NCBI GenBank assembly: GCA_023953835.1
Contig: JAMLJB010000001.1
Location: 2,391,501 to 2,455,500, forward strand
DNA: 64,000 bases
Direction of reading: 5' to 3'
From: Rhizobiaceae bacterium
Lineage (GTDB): Bacteria > Pseudomonadota > Alphaproteobacteria > Rhizobiales > Rhizobiaceae
Shown here: positions 16,729-25,017 of the stretch, piece after piece
Layout: each line of letters opens with the position of its first letter
How positions within the stretch are numbered: the first letter of the stretch is position 1
Program-made: the position numbers and the translations under genes
Notes under the pieces: generated by a model
The model's input: only the letters and a program-made list of their open reading frames with translations
What the model was told of the DNA's origin: nothing
The model's database searches: none

Positions 16729-17742
16729 CTAGCTATTGTCGTATGCGATCGAACCGCGCCTGTCATCCGGAACGGCCAAGTCCGGTGGAAACTCGAAATC
16801 CTTGAGCGCGCTCTCCCACTTCCGCTTCGACATCCCGCGCATCGCATCGAGCGTTGATTTCACAAACCGCTCGACAAGATCGGAGCCTTCAATAACAGCG
16901 CCTGAGCTTGGGCAGATGCGTTTGATTTCTCGCGCTTCAAATACCTCCTGTAGATCCTGCCGGAGCGGTGTTGTATCAATCGCCACCATCCAGTCGAATT
17001 TTCTGGCCAAATAGTTTTCAACAGCGGTGGTTGAGAGCCAGCTATCGTTTGCGGCCAAATCGGCTCGAAACGGAGCCGTTTCCCGGCTTGATGTGACGAA
17101 CGCCCACGAGTCCGACGAAAACAGTGTTTTCGATGTGTGTTCGTAGATCCAGTTCGTGGCAAGAACCTTCAACGATGTGCGCAGGAATTCCAGCTTCCGC
17201 TCGCCAAGGGTTATGATACTCCCTGGACGAAGCACTTCGAATTGCGGTTTGGCAATCGATCGCATCAGCGCGTATGTGCTCGCCTCATCCATGCTGTCGA
17301 AATAATCGAGAGGGTTGAGTTCGCCACCTGCGAATACTCCGCTGATTTTGAAGCTGTTGGCGATTGCCGGGAGGTTGGTGAGAACGTCCGGCTCGCGCCT
17401 TGTCAGCATTATCCGCCCGCGCTTGCGTGTGCCAACAAGGCGGGAAAGTGCGTCCATGATCGTCTGCCGGTGAACTGCTACACCGGTGTCGATCAGGACA
17501 TACTCATCGTCATCGACGATTAGGTAAGCTTGGATGGGCAGATGGCCCCCAAAATCGGCCGGCATCCAACTGACCGCATTCGACGCGACGCTGCCACCCA
17601 GTGCGTAAAATCCCTTTTCAATCTCAACGCCTGCTGCAGTTGCCCCAACTTCTCCTTGTGCGAGAGGTTCGAACCTGACGACCTGTCGCGCAGCAGTCGA
17701 TGTGTCTGCGACTTGACTGTATTGCAGCTTGGTGGTCGTCAT
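16729..17742 (-). CDS. Degenerate MBL-fold partner (pair 2)
   Basis: A 337-residue paralogue of the 14085 protein. Shared features: GGHLPIQAYLIVDDDEYVLI, LTRREPDVLTNLPAI where the metal loop should be, LFSSDSWAFVTSS keeping the Asp, and ICPSSGAVIEGSDLVERFV where the last His ligand should be. It has an N-terminal extension of about 35 residues and a longer C-terminus (MSKRKWESALKDFEF). The start overlaps the stop of the upstream MBL gene (ATGA at 17739-17742), indicating coupled synthesis of the two subunits. Confidence 0.78.
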   Translation of the reverse strand: MTTTKLQYSQVADTSTAARQVVRFEPLAQGEVGATAAGVEIEKGFYALGGSVASNAVSWMPADFGGHLPIQAYLIVDDDEYVLIDTGVAVHRQTIMDALSRLVGTRKRGRIMLTRREPDVLTNLPAIANSFKISGVFAGGELNPLDYFDSMDEASTYALMRSIAKPQFEVLRPGSIITLGERKLEFLRTSLKVLATNWIYEHTSKTLFSSDSWAFVTSSRETAPFRADLAANDSWLSTTAVENYLARKFDWMVAIDTTPLRQDLQEVFEAREIKRICPSSGAVIEGSDLVERFVKSTLDAMRGMSKRKWESALKDFEFPPDLAVPDDRRGSIAYDNS

Positions 17743-18566
17743 GCCTTGATCATTCCCGGGCTCTTCAGGATCTGGAATCCTTGAGCATATCCTTGCGTCA
17801 TGGCGGATTTTACTCTCGGAATCATGTCCTCCTTGGTATCGATCAGATTGGCGTGCGCCGGCGCGATGTAGGTCGGCTTGAGCGTGGTCACCAGCATGTC
17901 GAGGTCTGCGAAGGTTCGTTCAACGTCGGTGTACTTCGTCCACTGCAGCGCACGCTCGTTGTAAAACTGGATCATCTTCTCATCGGCAGGCGGCATCTCG
18001 CTGGAGTACATGTCACTTTGGCCCTGCTCGTGGTAGTGCAGATAGGAGAAGCCGTCAGAGACGAACAGAATTCGCTCGACAGGCTCGAACGCCCAGAGCG
18101 TGTTAGTCAAATCCTTCCAGATTGCTGGCAGGAAAGTTAGTTGCCGGTCCCCCAACTCGACAGTTTCGCCTGCTCTGACGATTCTGATCCGGTCTGCGTG
18201 TTCGGGAAAATACAACCGATAGTCCGCAATATCGCCGATGGCGAGAGCATCGGGATATTTGTGCATCCACTGTGGCAGCAAGCCTGCATGCGGATATTCC
18301 CCGTGGGTGAGAAATACGTAGTCGAGGGGTCGGCCGTTAAGAAAGGATTCAACGCTTTCCTCCAGCTCTGGCCAGTGCATTGCATGGCCGGTATCGATCA
18401 GGATAGATTTTTCGGATCCGACCACGAGGTAGACCGAAAAATGCCCATTCACCATCTCCTGTCCATATTGGACTTCAAGAATGCCGCCGGTCCAAAGAAA
18501 GTTGGGAGTAATGATTCGCGGCAGATTTCCTGTTGAATAAGAATGTTTTCTTAGAGATTCGGGCAT
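17739..18566 (-). CDS. MBL-fold protein, flavodiiron-like (pair 2, metal-binding subunit)
   Basis: A 275-residue paralogue of the 13260 protein. Motifs: VVGSEKSILIDTGHAM, the metal loop LTHGEYPHAG (H-x-E-x-P-H), ILFVSDGFSYLHYHE with the bridging Asp, and YIAPAHANLI with the late His. The His expected after the PA motif seems to be Lys (PAIWKDLTN). The Met at 18566 is chosen because the operator-bearing promoter (-10 at 18658-18663) lies downstream of the longer frame's first Met at 18686; a GGAAG site precedes it. It is the first gene of a reverse operon with its degenerate partner and probably the amidohydrolase. Confidence 0.82.
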   Translation of the reverse strand: MPESLRKHSYSTGNLPRIITPNFLWTGGILEVQYGQEMVNGHFSVYLVVGSEKSILIDTGHAMHWPELEESVESFLNGRPLDYVFLTHGEYPHAGLLPQWMHKYPDALAIGDIADYRLYFPEHADRIRIVRAGETVELGDRQLTFLPAIWKDLTNTLWAFEPVERILFVSDGFSYLHYHEQGQSDMYSSEMPPADEKMIQFYNERALQWTKYTDVERTFADLDMLVTTLKPTYIAPAHANLIDTKEDMIPRVKSAMTQGYAQGFQILKSPGMIKA

Positions 18567-18657
18567 TGTGAGCTTCCGGGGACTGTCAAGTTGGCCGCCG
18601 CTTTTCTGGTCACTGATGCGTCCCTTATCCCTTGTCCGGCACGCGACGCAGATTAGC

Positions 18658-18686
18658 CCTATAGCAATGGGACATCGTCCCGTCAA
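18658..18686 (-). promoter_or_regulatory. Island operator/promoter copy 2 (for MBL pair 2)
   Basis: On the minus strand TTGACG (18681-18686) and TATAGG (18658-18663) are 17 bases apart. The perfect palindrome GGGACGATGTCCC (18669-18681) overlaps the -35 box and fills most of the spacer. A bound repressor would block RNA polymerase. It lies about 90 bases upstream of the MBL start at 18566. Confidence 0.82.
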
Positions 18687-18784
18687 ATGGGTTGACTGAT
18701 CGTTTTCCGCGGTAGCTTACGCATTCTCGATCAGGCGCTGTTGTGCTGTACGGGGCAATCTCGCTTTTGCGCACTTCTTCTACC

Positions 18785-18857
18785 TGTCCCTATTGACGGG
18801 ACCATGTCCTATTTGATAGCTGTCCCGTACTGAGATCAGAAATGCATTCAACGGGAC
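18785..18857 (+). promoter_or_regulatory. Island operator/promoter copy 3 (for BKACE 1 and TRAP operon)
   Basis: GTCCC (18786-18790), TTGACG (18793-18798), GGGACCATGTCC (18798-18809) and GATAGC (18815-18820) give a -35/-10 pair 16 bases apart with the operator in the spacer. A second inverted repeat, GTCCCGT (18822-18828) / ACGGGAC (18851-18857), occupies the leader just before the ATG at 18862. The whole segment is duplicated in inverted orientation as copy 8. Confidence 0.85.
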
Positions 18858-19724
18858 GGTTATGGAAAAGCTCATCATCACAGTGACCTGCGACAGCGAC
18901 TCGGCTTTTCCCGGAAATCCGTACAACCCGACGCCCAAGGGTGTGGATGCGGTGGTTGCCGAATACCTGCGCGGTATCGATGCCGGTGCGGCGATCAGCC
19001 ATATTCACGGACCGCGCAAGCTTGACGACGCGCCCCAGCCGGACGGCGCGCGGCTGTCTTCGCTGGAGATCCCCGGCTGGGGCAAGATGCGGGAAGCGAT
19101 CATGAGCCAGCGCGACACGATCATGCAGTACGGCATTGCCAGCGGCAGGTTTGCGCAGCGCAAGGAGCTCATTCGGACCTACAAGCCGGATATGCTTTCA
19201 GTGGCATTCGTCGCCCATGACGAATGCTTCGACTATGATCCCAGCCGCGTTCCCAAGGAGATCTACGGCATTCACTCTCGCACCGAGCTTGAGGAATACT
19301 GCACGCTCTGCTCTGAGCTGGGCATCAAGATCGAGGTCGAGGCCTTCCACACAGGGGGCTTCTGGAATGCGCAGCGCATGATCGACAAGGGCCTGCTTGC
19401 AGACCCGGTCTGGATCACCTGCTTCTTCGGCTGGAAGGGTGGCGCATGGACGCCTCCTACGCCGGATGCGGTCCTGTATATGCAGCGCCATCTGCCGGAG
19501 GGCGCCAACTGGAACGCCAGTGTGATGGACCCCAAGGAGCATTGGAAAGTGCTCAGCGCCGCGATTGCCGCCGGCGGCCACGTCCGCGTCGGAATGGAGG
19601 ACAATCCCTTCGTGCGTGACGGCGAATATGCACGCACCAACGCCGAACTCGTCGAAAAGATCGTCCGCATCGCACGCGAAATCGGCAGGGATATCGCAAC
19701 GCCTCAAGAAGCCAGGGAAATCAT
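18785..19724 (+). repeat. 940-bp inverted duplication, left copy (promoter and BKACE gene)
   Basis: This segment is repeated in opposite orientation at 46979-47918. It starts at the operator (TGTCCC) and ends eight codons before the stop of the enzyme gene, at GGAAATCAT. Translations in several frames of both strands are the same in the two copies, so the nucleotide identity is at or near 100 percent. Confidence 0.9.
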
Positions 19725-19746
19725 CAAGCTCCCGAAAAGCCCGTGA
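18862..19746 (+). CDS. Beta-keto acid cleavage enzyme (BKACE, DUF849), copy 1
   Basis: A 294-residue Zn-dependent TIM-barrel enzyme of the 3-keto-5-aminohexanoate cleavage family. It condenses a beta-keto acid with acetyl-CoA and releases acetoacetate plus a new CoA ester. The N-terminal strand LIITVTCDSDSAFPGNPYNP, the metal-binding ISHIHGPRKL (His-x-His, about residue 48), EVEAFHTGGF and the conserved RVGMEDNPF (about 245, with the third metal ligand Glu) are present. The substrate pocket is not decodable by eye. The C-terminus (KLPKSP) differs from copy 2 because the duplication breakpoint lies just before it. It is first in an operon with the TRAP transporter. Confidence 0.88.
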   Translation: MEKLIITVTCDSDSAFPGNPYNPTPKGVDAVVAEYLRGIDAGAAISHIHGPRKLDDAPQPDGARLSSLEIPGWGKMREAIMSQRDTIMQYGIASGRFAQRKELIRTYKPDMLSVAFVAHDECFDYDPSRVPKEIYGIHSRTELEEYCTLCSELGIKIEVEAFHTGGFWNAQRMIDKGLLADPVWITCFFGWKGGAWTPPTPDAVLYMQRHLPEGANWNASVMDPKEHWKVLSAAIAAGGHVRVGMEDNPFVRDGEYARTNAELVEKIVRIAREIGRDIATPQEAREIIKLPKSP

Positions 19747-19785
19747 CAGCCCAACGCGACAAAGCCTGATGCGAGGGAGGAGCGC

Positions 19786-21645
19786 ATGCATAGCACACGG
19801 GACGAAAATCTGAGTTTAGAAAAAGCGTCCCCCTACGCGATGCTCTCCGATTACGTATCGCAAGGGGCCAAGCATTTTGGCGCATGCCTTACGATTGTCG
19901 CGATGCTCATGCTGCTTTGGGGCGTGATTGCGCGGTACTTCCTCAATGCTCCTTTGGTCTGGTCCGATTCGTTTGCGTCGCTGCTGCTTCTCTGGATTGT
20001 GATGGCGGGATCGGTCACGGCCATCCACGAAAATTCACACATGAAGCTGAGCCTGATCTCTCGCAAGCCGGGTACGAATTCCTTCTTCCATATCAGCGAC
20101 GCCGCGCCCTTTCTCGGCCTTTACGCACTCCTGATGCTGATCAAGCCATCTTATGAACATATGCACGAGAGCTTGGACATGCTCGACCCGACCACGGGCA
20201 TGAGCGCATCGTGGCGCGTCGCCCCGATTCTGATCGGCATTGTGCTGATGGCGTTCATGGCCATTTCACGCATCCTCGAGGAGCCCCGCAACTGGTCCCA
20301 GAAGGCGGTCGCAGCGCTGGTCGCTCTTGGCATCCTGCTTGGATGCTATCTGATTGGCGAAGCGGTTCCCGGCAACGGACGGCTTATCGCATATTTCCTG
20401 ATCCTGCTGCCCGTTAGCGTTATCATTGGCGTTGAACTGGTATTTGCGTTTCTTCTGGGAGCTGGCGGCTATGTTCTTCTCGGGACTTATATTCCGGGCA
20501 GTGTGATCATGGGGCAATTCGAAGGCGGGATAAGCCATATCATCCTGCTCTCCGTGCCCATGTTCCTTATTCTCGGCTATCTCGCGGAAACGACAGGTGT
20601 GGCGCGCGCGCTGATCAACTTCCTGCTGGCTTTGGTCGGCCGCATGCGCGGCGGCCTCTCGATCGCGATGCTGGGAGGAATGTACCTGGTTTCCGGCATT
20701 TCCGGGGCGAAGGCTGCGGACATCGCGGCAATCGCGCCGGTTCTCGTTCCCGAGATGAAGCGGCAGGAGGTTCCGGAAGGCGAAATTCTTTCCGTATTGG
20801 CCTCTTCGGCGGCAATGAGCGAGACCATTCCGCCAAGCCTTGTGCTGATCATTCTGGGCGCAACAGTTGGCCTTTCCATTGGCGATCTGTTTGCGGCGGG
20901 TCTTCTGCCTGCGCTGTTTTTGGCAATCCTGCTTGGCGTAGTCGTCTATTTCCGTTCGCCACCGCAGGCCGCTGGCGAACAAGGGCTGGCGCGCGACCCT
21001 CTCTGGAAGGCCTTCATCATCGCTGTGCCAGCATTGTCATTGCCGGTGATTATCAGGACCGCGGTGATCGAGGGTGTTGCCACCGCCACGGAGGTTGCGA
21101 CAATCGGAATTGTCTATGCCGTCATCTTGGGAATGTTCGTCTACAGGTCTTTCAGCTGGTCAAGCTTCTACCGGGTTTGCCAAACAACAGCGGTACTCAC
21201 CGGCATCATCATGTCCATCTTCGGCGCCGCGAAGGCGATGGCATGGACGCTGACGCAATCCGGGCTTGCCCATGACGCCATGGACCAGGTCGGTGCCATG
21301 CCCGGCGGCGCCGCGGGCTTCATGCTGCTCTCCATCATTGTGTTCTTCATTCTCGGCAGCGTACTGGAAGGTATTCCGGTCATCGCACTTCTCGGACCAT
21401 TCATGTTTCCCTTGGCAGGCGCCCTCGGAATTCACGAAATCCAATATGCGATGGTCATTATCGTCGCCATGGGAATGGGTCTCTTCGCCCCTCCGTTCGG
21501 CATTGGATACTACACAGCATGCGCTATCGGGAACCTCAGTCCGGACTCCGGCCTGAAGACGGTCTGGATATACATCGCTGTGCTGTTCGTCGGGACGATA
21601 ATCCTGGCAACTGTGCCCTGGTTCTCGCTCGCAATGCTCGGATGA
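19786..21645 (+). CDS. TRAP transporter fused small and large membrane subunits (DctQM)
   Basis: A 619-residue inner-membrane protein. Residues about 25-190 form the DctQ-type four-helix part (MLLWGVIARYFLNAPLVWSD). Residues about 195-615 form the DctM-type permease with around twelve helices (GGISHIILLSVPMFLILGYL, MYLVSGISGAKAADIAAIAP, AMSETIPPSLVLIILGATVG, MGMGLFAPPFGIGYYTACAI). TRAP systems use an ion gradient to import carboxylates or sulfonates. The start at 19786 is supported by GGGAGGAG. It follows BKACE 1 by 40 bases and precedes its binding protein. Confidence 0.92.
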   Translation: MHSTRDENLSLEKASPYAMLSDYVSQGAKHFGACLTIVAMLMLLWGVIARYFLNAPLVWSDSFASLLLLWIVMAGSVTAIHENSHMKLSLISRKPGTNSFFHISDAAPFLGLYALLMLIKPSYEHMHESLDMLDPTTGMSASWRVAPILIGIVLMAFMAISRILEEPRNWSQKAVAALVALGILLGCYLIGEAVPGNGRLIAYFLILLPVSVIIGVELVFAFLLGAGGYVLLGTYIPGSVIMGQFEGGISHIILLSVPMFLILGYLAETTGVARALINFLLALVGRMRGGLSIAMLGGMYLVSGISGAKAADIAAIAPVLVPEMKRQEVPEGEILSVLASSAAMSETIPPSLVLIILGATVGLSIGDLFAAGLLPALFLAILLGVVVYFRSPPQAAGEQGLARDPLWKAFIIAVPALSLPVIIRTAVIEGVATATEVATIGIVYAVILGMFVYRSFSWSSFYRVCQTTAVLTGIIMSIFGAAKAMAWTLTQSGLAHDAMDQVGAMPGGAAGFMLLSIIVFFILGSVLEGIPVIALLGPFMFPLAGALGIHEIQYAMVIIVAMGMGLFAPPFGIGYYTACAIGNLSPDSGLKTVWIYIAVLFVGTIILATVPWFSLAMLG

Positions 21646-21695
21646 GGAAAGCGTTCAACTGTATTCAACGAATAGCAAAAACGTAGGAGGAACTT

Positions 21696-22703
21696 ATGAC
21701 AACTTTATCAAGACGTACCGTCCTGGGAGGCGGGTTGGGATTGGGCGCGTTCGCCATTCTTCCCAGCAAGGCGCGTGCAGCGGAATTCGAATACAAGCTG
21801 GGGAGCGACAATCCGCCCACTGTCGATTCCATCATTCGGTTGAATGAAGCCGTCGACAAAATTTTCGACGAGACAGGCGGCAGGGTTCGTATCAGGATTT
21901 TCCCATCCTCGCAGTTGGGTAATACCAGCGAACAGATTTCCCAGATGCGCTCGGGTGCGCTTGAATTCTATCACACGACCTACGGCATTCTCGCTGCGGT
22001 GGTGCCGCGCGGCTCCATGTGCACGCTGGGCTTCCTGTTCGATGACCTGAATGCTGCCTTTGCCGCCATGGATGGCGAGCTGGGCGACTTCCTGAACGCG
22101 GAAGTGGAGAAGACCGGCAACATCCTCGTTGTGTCCAAGGCTTCGGATTCGGGTTTCCGCAACACCAATTCAGGCAGCCGCCCCGTCAATGGGCCTGCTG
22201 ATCTGAAGGGCTTCAAGTTGCGCACTCCACCTAACCCGGTACTGACGTCGTTGTTCACGTCGCTGGGGGCTGCACCCACCGTCATTCCGTTCGGTGAACT
22301 TTATACTGCGCTTCAGACCGGCCTGGTGGATGGCGCGGAAAACCCGGTTTCGCTGATGGTCCAGCTCAAGCTGTGGGAAGTGCAAAAGAATGTGACGCTC
22401 GACGGGCATACCTGGGATTCCTGGGCGACCTTTGCGAACCGCGCTGCATGGGAACGCCTGCCCGAGGACCTTCAGGAGATTGTTCGCAAGAACCTCGATG
22501 AAGCGCAGCTCAAACAGCGTGTCGATAGCGAAGCGGACCAGAAGCGGAGCGTTGGCGTTCTCGAAGAGAACGGCATCAACATCATCAGGCCGGAACCGGG
22601 CGTATTCCAGAAGGCTCTGGCCGCGACCAGTTTCTACGCCGACTGGAAACAGCAATACGGTGACGAGGCCTGGGCGGTTCTGGAACGCACAACCAACATC
22701 TGA
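21696..22703 (+). CDS. TRAP transporter substrate-binding protein (DctP)
   Basis: A 335-residue periplasmic binding protein for the adjacent permease. The N-terminus carries a twin-arginine-type signal (SRRTVLGGGLGLGAFAILPS, cleavage near ARA-AEF), so it may be exported folded. DctP hallmarks include GGRVRIRIFPSSQLGNTSEQ, QMRSGALEF, LKGFKLRTPPNPVLTSLFTS (with the carboxylate-binding Arg in LRTP) and LGAAPTVIPFGELYTALQTG followed by VDGAENP. A ligand with a carboxylate group is therefore likely. Strong AGGAGG upstream. Confidence 0.92.
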   Translation: MTTLSRRTVLGGGLGLGAFAILPSKARAAEFEYKLGSDNPPTVDSIIRLNEAVDKIFDETGGRVRIRIFPSSQLGNTSEQISQMRSGALEFYHTTYGILAAVVPRGSMCTLGFLFDDLNAAFAAMDGELGDFLNAEVEKTGNILVVSKASDSGFRNTNSGSRPVNGPADLKGFKLRTPPNPVLTSLFTSLGAAPTVIPFGELYTALQTGLVDGAENPVSLMVQLKLWEVQKNVTLDGHTWDSWATFANRAAWERLPEDLQEIVRKNLDEAQLKQRVDSEADQKRSVGVLEENGINIIRPEPGVFQKALAATSFYADWKQQYGDEAWAVLERTTNI

Positions 22704-22737
22704 GAATGCCCGGAACCTGCATTGGGAGTGAGCGAGA

Positions 22738-23802
22738 ATGAAGCGGTGGACTGTACGCCCTGAAGGATCGAACTGGGGAGACTTTGGCCCCGACGATGAA
22801 GTGGGACGCTTGAACCTTCTCACTCCGGTGCGCGTGGCGCAGGCCGCTTCGGAAATCCGCGAAGGGTTGAACTTCTGCCTGAGCCTTCCTCTCGATTACC
22901 CCGGCGGACAAACACTTAATCCGCGGAGGTCGCCTCCGCGGATGGGTGCCGTCGAGCGAGGGGGGATGCCCGCGATCAATTACCCCATGAGGCGCGACGA
23001 TCCGCTTGCGACGGACGTGCTGTCCGACGACAATGTTCACATTACGCTGCAATATTCGACGCAGTGGGATGGCCTGTCGCACTACGGGCAGACGTTCGAC
23101 GTTCACGGCAACGGGCGGACAGTTGACGTCTATTACAACGGCTTTCGCGCCGTCGAGGACGTCGTCGGTCCGATGGTGTACGGCGATGGAGAACCCGTCG
23201 CAAGCCAGGAGCCGCAGGGCGCGCGCCGTTTGGGTATCGAGAAAATGGCGGAAACCTGCGTCCAGGGGCGGGGCGTCATGATCGATCTCTTCGCCCATTG
23301 CGGTCCTAACCGCGAACATGTGGGCTACGATCGGCTTATGCGAATTCTGGAAGCCGACAAGATCGAGATTGAGATCGGGGACATGATCTGTCTCAGAACC
23401 GGCTTCTCGAAGTTGCTGATGGAGATGAACCGCAAGCCCGATCCCAATCGCCTATTTGCGGAATCCTCTGCGCTCGACGGCACCGATCCCAAGCTCTTGA
23501 ACTGGATTACGGACACGGGAATCGTAGCCCTCGCCTCCGATAATTTCGCGGTTGAAGGGATGCCGGACAATATCCGGCATGGCAAACCAAGAGAGCGCGA
23601 GGACGCAAAGCCAAGCCCTACGTTGCCCTTGCACGCGCATTGCCTCTTCAAGCTTGGCGTTTATCTCGGCGAGCTTTGGTATCTCGATCCGCTTGCCGAT
23701 TGGCTGCGGAACAATGGTCGTAGCAGGTTTTTCCTGACGGCTCCGCCGCTGCGCCTTCCGGGGGCGGTTGGTTCCCCTGTAACCCCGGTAGCGACAGTTT
23801 GA
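22738..23802 (+). CDS. Cyclase-family metal hydrolase (PF04199)
   Basis: A 354-residue protein of the cyclase/kynurenine formamidase-like family, which hydrolyses cyclic or linear amides and includes isatin hydrolase. It starts with GSNWGDFGPDDEVGRLNLLT, a family signature. The metal-binding region reads STQWDGLSHYGQTF rather than HxGTHxDxxxH, as in the QWD..SH subgroup. RGVMIDLFAHCG, LEADKIEIEIGDMICLRTGF, GIVALASDNFAVEG and LPLHAHCLFKLGVYLGELWY are further conserved blocks. It is fourth in the BKACE-TRAP operon, so it probably opens the imported ring or cleaves an amide. Confidence 0.85.
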   Translation: MKRWTVRPEGSNWGDFGPDDEVGRLNLLTPVRVAQAASEIREGLNFCLSLPLDYPGGQTLNPRRSPPRMGAVERGGMPAINYPMRRDDPLATDVLSDDNVHITLQYSTQWDGLSHYGQTFDVHGNGRTVDVYYNGFRAVEDVVGPMVYGDGEPVASQEPQGARRLGIEKMAETCVQGRGVMIDLFAHCGPNREHVGYDRLMRILEADKIEIEIGDMICLRTGFSKLLMEMNRKPDPNRLFAESSALDGTDPKLLNWITDTGIVALASDNFAVEGMPDNIRHGKPREREDAKPSPTLPLHAHCLFKLGVYLGELWYLDPLADWLRNNGRSRFFLTAPPLRLPGAVGSPVTPVATV

Positions 23803-23856
23803 GAATGGATGAACGGCTCGAACCCCGCGAGTTCGAGTGCGCGGGGAGCAGCCGGC

Positions 23857-24642
23857 CTAGATATGCTTGACGCCGACGGCCGTCAGGGCAGCCGAAAGGT
23901 CCATGGCGAATTTGTGGACCGATTCGCCCACTTGCTTCAGGCGATCGGTGGGCGCGCGCGATAGCGGGATAGAAACAGTCAAGGCTCCCATAACCGTGTC
24001 ACCTGATTTGATGGCTGTAGCGACACCGGTCACGCCTATGATGCGCTCCTCGACGCTGACGGCATATCCGCGTTCCCGGGTCAGCTTCAGGTCGGCGGCG
24101 AGCGCGGGAATTGTGGTGAGTGTGTTTGCGGTGTAGCGTGTCAGGTCGAGCGTCTTGAGGTCGAAGTCTGGGATAGCCGCGAGTATCGCCTTACCGACTG
24201 CACCTGCGTTGAGCGGGATACGTGCACCGAGCGGCTGGATATGCCGGACGAGATGAGTGCTTTCGACGCGGTTGATATAGGTGCAGAAAGTGTCGCCGTC
24301 CGTATAGGTCGCCAGATAACAGGTTTCGTTTATGGTCTTCACGAGATCGGTCATGCATGAACGGGCGATCTGAAGTACGGGCACGACTCCGAAGACACGT
24401 GCCGAGAGTTGCAACAGGCGCGATCCCACCACGTAACTGCCGCTTTCATTTTGCTCGGTGTAACCGTTCTTGGCGAGATATTGCAGAATGCGATGGGTTG
24501 AGCTTCGGCTGCTCCCGGTCTGCTCCGCTATTGCGCGCACGCTCAGGCCTTCGGGTTGCTCAGCCAGCGCGAAGAGGGTGTCGACGACAAGATTCACCAA
24601 TCCTCCGCCTTCCTTGCGCGTCTCCGATTGCTCTTTGTCCAT
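23857..24642 (-). CDS. IclR-family transcriptional regulator (copy 1)
   Basis: A 261-residue regulator. The Met at 24642 (MDKEQSETRKEGGGLVNLVV) is chosen because it matches the start of the paralogue at 46952; a longer frame to 24786 adds unrelated sequence. The N-terminal winged helix contains LSVRAIAEQTGSSRSSTHRI and the C-terminal effector domain has GARIPLNAGAVGKAILAAIP, RGYAVSVEERIIGVTGVATA and MGALTVSIPLSRAP. It is convergent with the cyclase gene and divergent from the TctB gene. It is a candidate for binding the GGGAC-N3-GTCCC sites. Confidence 0.92.
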   Translation of the reverse strand: MDKEQSETRKEGGGLVNLVVDTLFALAEQPEGLSVRAIAEQTGSSRSSTHRILQYLAKNGYTEQNESGSYVVGSRLLQLSARVFGVVPVLQIARSCMTDLVKTINETCYLATYTDGDTFCTYINRVESTHLVRHIQPLGARIPLNAGAVGKAILAAIPDFDLKTLDLTRYTANTLTTIPALAADLKLTRERGYAVSVEERIIGVTGVATAIKSGDTVMGALTVSIPLSRAPTDRLKQVGESVHKFAMDLSAALTAVGVKHI

Positions 24643-25017
24643 GTTCGCTATCTTGCCCTGTATTCGATGGTTGCTGCATCCTGTTTGGCGCGACCGGCTA
24701 TTCACCGATGGGACCGCTTTCCAGCCGCTCGAATTCCTTTGCTGGTACAAATATTTCCCCGCAAGCGCCAGTCCCTCCTCTGACAATCAGGGAGTTCAGA
24801 ACAGGTATCGTGCATGGACGGTGTTGCCAAACGCCGCTGGTTTTGACCCGCCGGCCTTTGCCGGGCATTCGCATGGCTTCTTCAAGAACAGCCTTTCAAA
24901 ACAACCGAACTAAGCGGGACAGCGTCCCGAATTTTCTTGCCTTCCGGTTGCTGCTCACGTAGGTTGACGACTTAAACAGGGCTAGATCCCCATCATCGGT
25001 AACATCAGGGAATCGCA
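24643..25017. other. Divergent intergenic region between IclR 1 and the TTT operon
   Basis: A 375-base gap holding one island operator at 24916-24928. No further gene is supported. A TTGACG at 24964-24969 lies nearer the TctB start, but no convincing -10 box is correctly spaced from it. Confidence 0.6.
24916..24928. promoter_or_regulatory. Island operator copy 4 (IclR 1 / TTT transporter)
   Basis: A perfect 13-bp palindrome GGGACAGCGTCCC. Unlike most copies it lacks the upstream GTCCC half-site and an obvious TTGACG. It lies between divergent genes and could serve either the regulator (autoregulation) or the transporter operon. Confidence 0.7.

Noticed and set aside
18567..18686. N-terminal extension of the second MBL protein from the Met at 18686
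   Set aside because: The promoter and operator lie inside this extension, so the transcript starts after it; the homologous protein also begins near the later Met.
23819..23850. CCCCGCG / CGCGGGG inverted repeat between the convergent cyclase and IclR genes as a terminator
   Set aside because: The stem is good, but no T run follows on either strand, so a Rho-independent terminator cannot be claimed.
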